The position numbers were made by a program, and so were the translations under genes. Of a stretch of DNA of 12,016 nucleotides, positions 6,476-12,016 are shown in pieces. The notes below the pieces were generated by a model. That model had not been told where the DNA came from. It did not search any database and saw only the letters and a program-made list of their open reading frames with translations. The DNA is taken from NCBI GenBank assembly GCA_025450095.1, contig JANWID010000003.1:1-12016 (forward strand). The letters run 5' to 3'. Numbering within the stretch: the first letter of the stretch is position 1; the number at the start of each line of letters is the position of its first letter. Source of the stretch: Bacteroidia bacterium. Lineage in GTDB: Bacteria; Bacteroidota; Bacteroidia; AKYH767-A; OLB10.

Positions 6476-9400
6476 CAGCCATCGCTTTCTCTTTCGCCAT
6501 CAAATTTTAACGGGTATAATATCAGCTGTCATGGGTTGACTGACGGCTCCATTGACCTCACCATTACGGGCGGAGTGGCGCCTTTTGATATACTGTGGTC
6601 AACAACCGAAACATCAGAAGACATTTTTAATTTACCTGCCGGAAATTATACGGTGCGTGTAATTGACGCAAACACCGATACGGCTGAAACCAGCATTGAC
6701 CTTGTTGAACCCGACTCCATCCAGTTTTCTTTTACACTGCAAAATGAAACCTGTGGTACTTCAAATGGTTCCATCACTTTAAATCTTACGGGGGGTGTTC
6801 AGCCGTATTCGTATTTATGGTCAACCTCAGCAACCGGTGCTGCTCTTTTTACAATTGGCGCAGGAACATATACTATAACCGTTACCGATTTAAATTTATG
6901 TACCGATGAAGATACAGCTTCGATCATAAACATACCCGCGCCAGCTGCAACAGTATTTTTAAAAACCGATGTAAATTGTTTCGGAGGAAATAACGGTTCA
7001 ATTGATATTGATGTGAGCAACGGTACCCCACCGTTTTCATTTTTGTGGTCGAATGCCGAAACTACCGAAGATATTTCAAACCTTCCCGCAGGAAGTTATA
7101 CCGTAATGGTAACCGATTTTAATTTATGCACCTCATCAACAAGCGATGTAATCACACAGCCTGATTCCATCCAGGTTTCATTTAATTCCGCAAATGAATT
7201 TTGCAACCTGGCAAACGGAACAATTGACGCGGGGGTAACCGGTGGAGTACCGCCTTATTCGTATTTATGGTCAAACAGTTCAACAGATAACTTAATATCA
7301 AACCTTTCAGCAGGGACTTTTACAGTAACCATTACCGATTTTAATTTATGTGTTAATGCAGATGCTTCGTCAATTGTAAATATTCCTGCCCCTACAGCAA
7401 CTGTTATTTTGAAAACGGATGTAAATTGTTTTGGAGGGAATGACGGTACAATTGATGTTGATGTGAGCAACGGCACTTCACCGTTTTCATTTTTATGGTC
7501 GAATGGGGAAACCACTGAAGATATTTTAAATCTTACGGAGGGAAGCTACACGATTACCGTTACCGATTTTAATTTATGCACCTCCTCAACCGGGGATTTG
7601 ATTAATCAGCCCGATTCAATGACAATCCGGTTTCATATCAGCAATGCTTCAGGTGGTCCGAATGGAAATATAGGTACTACTGTCAGAGGTGGTGTGTCTC
7701 CTTATACTTTTTTATGGTCAACAGGAGCAACCACCGATTCAATTTTCGGATTATATCCGGGTATTTATGACGTTACGATTACCGATTTTAACTCATGCGT
7801 TGAAAACCGTTCGGCAACAGTTCAGAATGCAAGTGTTGCCTGTGATGTTACAGTTACTTCGTCTGTTAATGTAAACTGTCATGGCGGAAATGACGGAAGC
7901 GTGGATATTTCGATTTCCGGAACTTTTCCGCCTGAAACTTATTTGTGGTCTAATGGAGAAACAACACAGGACATCGGTTCACTTATTGCCGGAACGTACA
8001 CAGTAACCGTTACAGATTTTATCAGCTGTGTTACCAGCACAAGCATAACTATTACTGAACCCGACTCATTGGACCTTTCTTTTACTCCGACAAATGAGAC
8101 CTGTGGCAATACCAATGGAAGCATTACTGTGAATGTTTCCGGTGGTTCAATACCATATTCGTATTTATGGTCAGGCGGTGAAACTACTGCCACTATTTCA
8201 AATCTTTCGGCTGGAACTTACACAGTAACTGTTTTCGATAATAATTTCTGTTCAAAAACTGCATCAGGCTCTGTTACAAACGTTGCAGGACCTGCCGTTG
8301 CTCTCGATTCGATACATGATGTGCGCTGCTTCGGATTAACCGATGGTGATGTTTTTATTTCAGTAACCAGCGGTTCACCTCCGTATTCTTACCTGTGGAG
8401 CAATTCAGCAACCATTGAAGACCTGATAAATGTCGCAATTGGAACTTATACTGTTACTGTTACCGATTTTAACGGATGCACACAAACAATTACACAATCT
8501 GTAACCGAGCCGGATTCTATCGGGATATCATTTATTTCATCAAATGAAATTTGCAACCAGGCTAACGGAACCATTGACGCAAATGTAACGGGAGGAGTGC
8601 AGCCATATTCTTATTTGTGGTCCACAGCATCAACCGGCAATTCAATTTCCAATCTTACAGCGGGTTCTTATACCGTTACCATCACAGATTTTAATGTATG
8701 TGTTAAACAGGATTTTTCTTCCATTTCAAATATTTCTGCACCTGCCGCAACAGTAGTTTTTAAAACCGATGTGAACTGTTATGGTGGCAATGACGGCTCC
8801 ATTGATTTATCCGTCAATAATGGCACACTGCCTTTTTCCTATGACTGGTCGAATGGTGCTACTACCCAGGATTTATCAAATCTTGTGGCAGGAAATTATA
8901 ACGTCACAGTTACTGACTTTAATTTGTGTACCTCATCTACGGGTGAAGTTATTGCACAGCCCGATTCAATAGATATTGCATTTAACATCATCCCGGCATC
9001 TGGCGGACCGAACGGAAAAATTTTTGCCACAGTCACAGGAGGAGTGCTTGCTTATTCTTATTTGTGGTCAACAGGTGCGACCGTTGACTCAATTTATAAT
9101 TTAATCCCCGGTGTGTATGAGCTTACAGTTACCGATGCACATTCCTGCATTCAAAACAGGTCAGGCGCTGTACAGAACGCAGGGGCTGCGTGTTCCGTTT
9201 CTGTTACTTCTGTTACGAATGTAAGTTGTTATGGTGAAGATGACGGAAGCATTGATATTTCAATCTCCGGAACATTTCCACCTGTAACTTACCTATGGTC
9301 GAATGGGCAGACAACCCAGGATATTGATACACTGATTGCAGGGACTTATACTGTTACAGTTACTGATAATATTTCCTGTATAACCAGCACAAGTGTTACA

Positions 9401-12016
9401 GTCACACAACCCGATACATTAACCCTGACGTTTTCCAAAACAAATGAAACATGCACTGGTGCAAACGGAAGCATTACTGTGAATGTTTCCGGTGGCTCAA
9501 TTCCATATTCCTATTTGTGGTCAGGTGGTGCTACAACCGCAACAATTTCCGGCCTTTCTGCAGGAACGTATACAGTTACAGTATTTGATAATAATTCGTG
9601 TTCGAAATCAGCTACAACCTCCATTACAAATGTTGCGGGGCCAATCATTACTCTCGATTCGGTTCATAATGTCAGTTGTTTTGGCTTAAGCGATGGCGAT
9701 ATTTATATTACACCAGGCAGTGGAACTCCTCCGTATTCATACTTGTGGAGTAATGCAGCAACTACCCAGGATTTAATAAATGTTTCTACAGGAACATATA
9801 CGGTTACCGTTACCGATAATATCGGGTGTACCGCGACACTATCACAATCAATTTCCGAACCTGTGCAATTGAACGCAACAGTTTCTTCGTCATCCGAAAT
9901 ATGCGGAAATGCAAGTGGCAGTGCTACTGCAAATCCCACCGGAGGAACAACTCCATATTCCTATCTGTGGTCAAGTGCACAAACTACGCAAGCTGCAATC
10001 AATCTTATTGCGGCAACTTATACAGTTACTGTAACCGATAACCACTCCTGTACAGTAAGCAAAACAGTAACAATTTCTAACATTGCCGGACCTGCAGCAC
10101 AACTGGATTCAGTCAAAGATGTTAATTGCTTTGGTCAGGCGAATGGTGCAATTTATATTGCAGTGATCGGGGGAACAATTCCATATTCATATCTATGGTC
10201 AAATTTATCAAACAGCCAGGATTTGGTTAATGCAATTGCCGGAACATATACGGTTACAGTTACTGATGATAATGGATGTACCTCAACGCTTTCAGCAACG
10301 ATAAATGAGCCTGTACAATTAACAGTTTCAACATCAACCACCAATTCAACTTGCGGAAATGCAAATGGTACAGCAACGGCTACACCTTCAGGAGGGACAT
10401 CCCCGTATACATTTTTATGGTCCAATGCACAGTCAACTCAAACTGCAACCGGTCTTGCTGCGGCAACTTATACAGTAACAGTTACCGATAATCATTCATG
10501 CACGTCTACAGCAACAGCAGTTGTCTCCAATACAGCCGGACCTGCGATTATTGTAGATTCAACACATAATGTAAGTTGTTTCGGATTAAGTAACGGTGGT
10601 GTGTTCATTTCGGTTTCAACGGGAACATCACCCTTTGGTTATTTGTGGTCTGACGCATCAACAGACGAGGATTTAACAAATGTTATTTCCGGAACATACA
10701 CCTTAACTGTTATTGATAACAACGGATGCACAGCAACTGTAACACGTACCATTACTCAACCATCGCAGATTAATGCCAATACCTCTACAACCAATTCAAC
10801 TTGCGGAAATGTAAATGGCACTGCAACTTCAACTCCAACGGGAGGTTCTTCGCCTTACACTTATTTATGGTCAACCACTGCAACTACGCAAACCATTAAT
10901 GGGTTGCTTTCCGGACTTTATACGGTTACAGTTACTGATAATAATTCCTGTACCGTTACCGAAGTTGCAACTGTGAGTAATTCTAACGGCCCTTTGGTTG
11001 CGCTGGACTCAGTGCATATTGTAAGATGTTTCGCACAAAGCAATGGCGGAATGTTTATTGTTGGTAGGGGTGGAGCAACTCCATATTCTTACCTGTGGTC
11101 GAATGCTTCAACAACCCAGGATATTAATAATATTTCTGCCGGAACATATACGGTTACAGTTACGGATAATAACAGTTGCACTGCTAATCTTACAGCCACA
11201 GTAACAGAACCTGTGGTGCTGAATGCAACATCATCGTCAACCAACGCAACTTGCGGAAATTCTAATGGAACGACAACTGTAAATCCTACAGGAGGTACTT
11301 TGCCCTATACGTATCTCTGGTCAAATGCACAAACCACGCAAACAGCAATCGGCCTGTCTGCTGCAACCTATACATGTACAATTACAGATGGTAATACTTG
11401 TACGAAAACACGAGTTGTGGTAGTTGCGGCTTCACCTGGCCCCACCCTTTCACTTGATTCTGTTGTTAATGTAAAATGTTTTGGTGGAACAAACGGTAGA
11501 ATTTATATTACAAAAAGCGGTGGAACTAACCCGGTTTCTTATTTGTGGTCGAATCTTACTTCCAGCCAGGATTTGATAAATGTTGCAGCCGGAACATATA
11601 CTGTTACTGTTACGGATGTGAATTCATGTACAGCAACTCTTTCGGCAACAATTACACAGCCTATTCAGCTTACGGCAACGACTTCTACGCAAAGCTCAAC
11701 GTGTGGAAATGCCAACGGGACAGCAACAGTAACTCCCGCGGGCGGAATTTCGCCATTCACTTACCTGTGGTCAAATTCACAGACAATACAGACAGCCATA
11801 AATCTTACAACCGGAAATTATTCAGTAACTGTTACTGATTTTAACGCATGCACGTTAAATAAAAATGTTGCAGTAACAAATGTCGCTGGACCCGTTCTGA
11901 TTTTGGATTCCGTAATTAATGTAAAATGTAATGGCGGATTAACAGGAAAAATTTATATGTCTGAAGCAGGAGGAACGCCTTCCTTCTCCTACCTATGGTC
12001 GAACTCTTCCACAAAC
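6365..12016 (+). CDS. Giant SprB-repeat surface protein, likely type IX-secreted adhesin (3' end beyond window)
   Basis: One open frame of 1884 codons with no stop up to the window edge. The ATG at 6365 is the first start after an in-frame TAA at 6329-6331. Residues 1-37 form a signal peptide with a long basic n-region (RR at 6-7, KNHRR at 14-18), a hydrophobic core WIFIALLAIPGLSLA and predicted cleavage at A37/Q38. From about residue 46 the protein is 25 SprB-like repeats of 75 residues, each with GGxxPYxYLWS, AGTYTVTVTD and usually two Cys. SprB repeats (Pfam SprB family) occur in gliding and adhesion proteins of Bacteroidota, where a C-terminal gliding-associated or type IX sorting domain directs export. 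That domain would lie outside the window, so secretion by this route is inferred. An adhesin or gliding-filament role is likely, but attachment to gliding is not shown. The nuo operon next to it is not functionally related. Confidence 0.9.
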   Translation, partial: MRNFIRRTFIAFFKNHRRNFPGWIFIALLAIPGLSLAQPSLSLSPSNFNGYNISCHGLTDGSIDLTITGGVAPFDILWSTTETSEDIFNLPAGNYTVRVIDANTDTAETSIDLVEPDSIQFSFTLQNETCGTSNGSITLNLTGGVQPYSYLWSTSATGAALFTIGAGTYTITVTDLNLCTDEDTASIINIPAPAATVFLKTDVNCFGGNNGSIDIDVSNGTPPFSFLWSNAETTEDISNLPAGSYTVMVTDFNLCTSSTSDVITQPDSIQVSFNSANEFCNLANGTIDAGVTGGVPPYSYLWSNSSTDNLISNLSAGTFTVTITDFNLCVNADASSIVNIPAPTATVILKTDVNCFGGNDGTIDVDVSNGTSPFSFLWSNGETTEDILNLTEGSYTITVTDFNLCTSSTGDLINQPDSMTIRFHISNASGGPNGNIGTTVRGGVSPYTFLWSTGATTDSIFGLYPGIYDVTITDFNSCVENRSATVQNASVACDVTVTSSVNVNCHGGNDGSVDISISGTFPPETYLWSNGETTQDIGSLIAGTYTVTVTDFISCVTSTSITITEPDSLDLSFTPTNETCGNTNGSITVNVSGGSIPYSYLWSGGETTATISNLSAGTYTVTVFDNNFCSKTASGSVTNVAGPAVALDSIHDVRCFGLTDGDVFISVTSGSPPYSYLWSNSATIEDLINVAIGTYTVTVTDFNGCTQTITQSVTEPDSIGISFISSNEICNQANGTIDANVTGGVQPYSYLWSTASTGNSISNLTAGSYTVTITDFNVCVKQDFSSISNISAPAATVVFKTDVNCYGGNDGSIDLSVNNGTLPFSYDWSNGATTQDLSNLVAGNYNVTVTDFNLCTSSTGEVIAQPDSIDIAFNIIPASGGPNGKIFATVTGGVLAYSYLWSTGATVDSIYNLIPGVYELTVTDAHSCIQNRSGAVQNAGAACSVSVTSVTNVSCYGEDDGSIDISISGTFPPVTYLWSNGQTTQDIDTLIAGTYTVTVTDNISCITSTSVTVTQPDTLTLTFSKTNETCTGANGSITVNVSGGSIPYSYLWSGGATTATISGLSAGTYTVTVFDNNSCSKSATTSITNVAGPIITLDSVHNVSCFGLSDGDIYITPGSGTPPYSYLWSNAATTQDLINVSTGTYTVTVTDNIGCTATLSQSISEPVQLNATVSSSSEICGNASGSATANPTGGTTPYSYLWSSAQTTQAAINLIAATYTVTVTDNHSCTVSKTVTISNIAGPAAQLDSVKDVNCFGQANGAIYIAVIGGTIPYSYLWSNLSNSQDLVNAIAGTYTVTVTDDNGCTSTLSATINEPVQLTVSTSTTNSTCGNANGTATATPSGGTSPYTFLWSNAQSTQTATGLAAATYTVTVTDNHSCTSTATAVVSNTAGPAIIVDSTHNVSCFGLSNGGVFISVSTGTSPFGYLWSDASTDEDLTNVISGTYTLTVIDNNGCTATVTRTITQPSQINANTSTTNSTCGNVNGTATSTPTGGSSPYTYLWSTTATTQTINGLLSGLYTVTVTDNNSCTVTEVATVSNSNGPLVALDSVHIVRCFAQSNGGMFIVGRGGATPYSYLWSNASTTQDINNISAGTYTVTVTDNNSCTANLTATVTEPVVLNATSSSTNATCGNSNGTTTVNPTGGTLPYTYLWSNAQTTQTAIGLSAATYTCTITDGNTCTKTRVVVVAASPGPTLSLDSVVNVKCFGGTNGRIYITKSGGTNPVSYLWSNLTSSQDLINVAAGTYTVTVTDVNSCTATLSATITQPIQLTATTSTQSSTCGNANGTATVTPAGGISPFTYLWSNSQTIQTAINLTTGNYSVTVTDFNACTLNKNVAVTNVAGPVLILDSVINVKCNGGLTGKIYMSEAGGTPSFSYLWSNSSTN
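6500..6721 (+). repeat. Repeat 1 (type A, divergent leading copy)
   Basis: First repeat after the signal peptide, with ISCHGLTDGSID and APFDILWS. The second Cys position (codon 6677-6679) is GAT (Asp), giving one Cys only. FDILWS replaces the usual YSYLWS. As the N-terminal cap of the array it may have a free edge, which would relax the consensus. Confidence 0.8.
6722..7171 (+). repeat. Repeats 2-3, 450-base B/A dimer close to repeats 4-5
   Basis: This dimer aligns base for base with the next one (7172-7621) at an offset of exactly 450. Shared features include the PAPAATV linker, KTDVNCFGG and the codon block for DVSNGT. The copies differ mainly at third positions, although both keep identical stretches such as GATGTGAGCAACGG (7010 and 7460). 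This looks like a duplication of the first part of the six-repeat block. Confidence 0.85.
7172..8521 (+). repeat. Six-repeat higher-order block, copy 1 (repeats 4-9)
   Basis: A block of 1350 bases or 450 residues. Each of its six repeats resembles the repeat 1350 bases downstream more than its own neighbours. Markers in order are ANEFCNLANG, KTDVNCFGG, ASGGPNG with terminal VAC, ISGTFPP, GGSIPYSYLWSGGETT, and CFGLTDGDV. Confidence 0.88.
8522..9871 (+). repeat. Six-repeat higher-order block, copy 2 (repeats 10-15)
   Basis: The tandem partner of the block at 7172-8521, of identical length. Its markers occur in the same order: SNEICNQANG, KTDVNCYGG, ASGGPNG with terminal AAC, ISGTFPP, GGSIPYSYLWSGGATT, and CFGLSDGDI. 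A stretch of about 29 identical bases starts near 8118 and recurs at 9468, exactly 1350 apart. The last repeat already ends in EPVQL, the linker form used downstream. Confidence 0.88.
9872..12016 (+). repeat. Simple A/B dimer region (repeats 16-25)
   Basis: From here the array repeats with a plain 450-base period (dimer starts at 9872, 10322, 10772, 11222 and 11672) without the six-repeat structure. B units share CGNANGTAT, AQTTQTA and AATYTVTVTDNHSC. A units share QDLxN and TDxNxCTAT. Linkers are EPVQL or QPIQL after A and AGPxxxLDSV after B. Repeat 22 has an extra Cys (codon 11375-11377). Repeat 25 is incomplete at the window edge. Confidence 0.88.

Larger units (their letters stand above)
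6500..12016 (+). repeat. Array of 25 SprB-like repeats, 225-base period, A/B alternation
   Basis: The codon at the first-cysteine position recurs every 225 bases from 6527 to 11927. The positions 6527, 6752, 6977, 7202, 7427, 7877, 8102, 8327, 8552 and so on carry TGT or TGC; repeats 6 and 12 (7652 and 9002) have Gly instead. Type A (odd) repeats carry V-x-C-F/Y/H-G and end in EPDSI or EPVQL. Type B (even) repeats carry xTCGNxNG and end in NxAGP. Cys spacing cycles 49, 26, 50 and 25 residues. The last repeat is cut by the window edge. Divergence between copies is largely synonymous where I compared them, so the array is old and under selection. Confidence 0.95.

Noticed and set aside
6799..10425. 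Several - strand open frames of 73-90 codons inside the repeat gene (6799-7020, 7255-7515, 7939-8193, 9703-9939, 10153-10425)
   Set aside because: They recur in the same register opposite each repeat and translate to similar proline- and valine-rich strings. They are antisense shadows of the repeated + strand coding sequence, with no own start signals or domains.
7689..11838. Short + strand open frames within the repeat region (7689-7874, 8781-8972, 9483-9689, 9826-10041, 11545-11838)
   Set aside because: They are off-frame readings of the giant repeat gene. The main frame is continuous through all of them.
6500..12016. CRISPR array or satellite-like noncoding repeat
   Set aside because: The regular 225-base period is coding: a single frame stays open across 5.6 kb, copies vary at synonymous sites, and there are no short identical repeats with unique spacers.

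Overview
The window reads like a chromosomal segment of a member of the Bacteroidota. The evidence is a NuoL-NuoM-NuoN run whose starts have no Shine-Dalgarno sequence, a candidate promoter with the Bacteroidota -7 element TAnnTTTG, and a giant SprB-type repeat adhesin. SprB repeats are typical of surface proteins exported by the type IX secretion system in this phylum. Genus and species cannot be named from the sequence.

Bases 1-4706 hold the 3' end of a complex I (NADH:quinone oxidoreductase) operon on the + strand. nuoL is cut at its 5' end by the window edge. nuoM follows after 22 bases, and nuoN starts at a TTG that overlaps the nuoM stop codon. All three are proton-pumping antiporter-like membrane subunits and keep the key Glu and Lys residues of the family.

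Bases 4712-5973 hold two - strand genes that converge on nuoN. The first to be transcribed is a single-HKD phospholipase D-like protein with what looks like a decayed zinc-ribbon tail. After 68 bases comes a small DUF1801 protein. Bases 5974-6364 are a 391-base AT-rich divergent intergenic region with one clear stem-loop.

Bases 6365-12016, nearly half of the window, are one uninterrupted + strand reading frame of 1884 codons that runs off the right edge without a stop. It encodes a signal peptide followed by 25 SprB-like repeats. The first-cysteine position recurs every 225 bases (75 residues) with no net indel from 6527 to 11927. Repeats alternate between two types (A and B), giving a 450-base dimer. 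Six-repeat blocks of exactly 1350 bases occur twice in tandem (7172-8521 and 8522-9871), and simpler A/B dimers follow. The C-terminus, where a type IX sorting domain would be expected, lies outside the window.

The strongest points for follow-up are the strict length conservation of the repeat array, its nested organisation, the patterned cysteines, and the change of linker motif along the array. No CRISPR array, tRNA, rRNA or insertion sequence was recognised.
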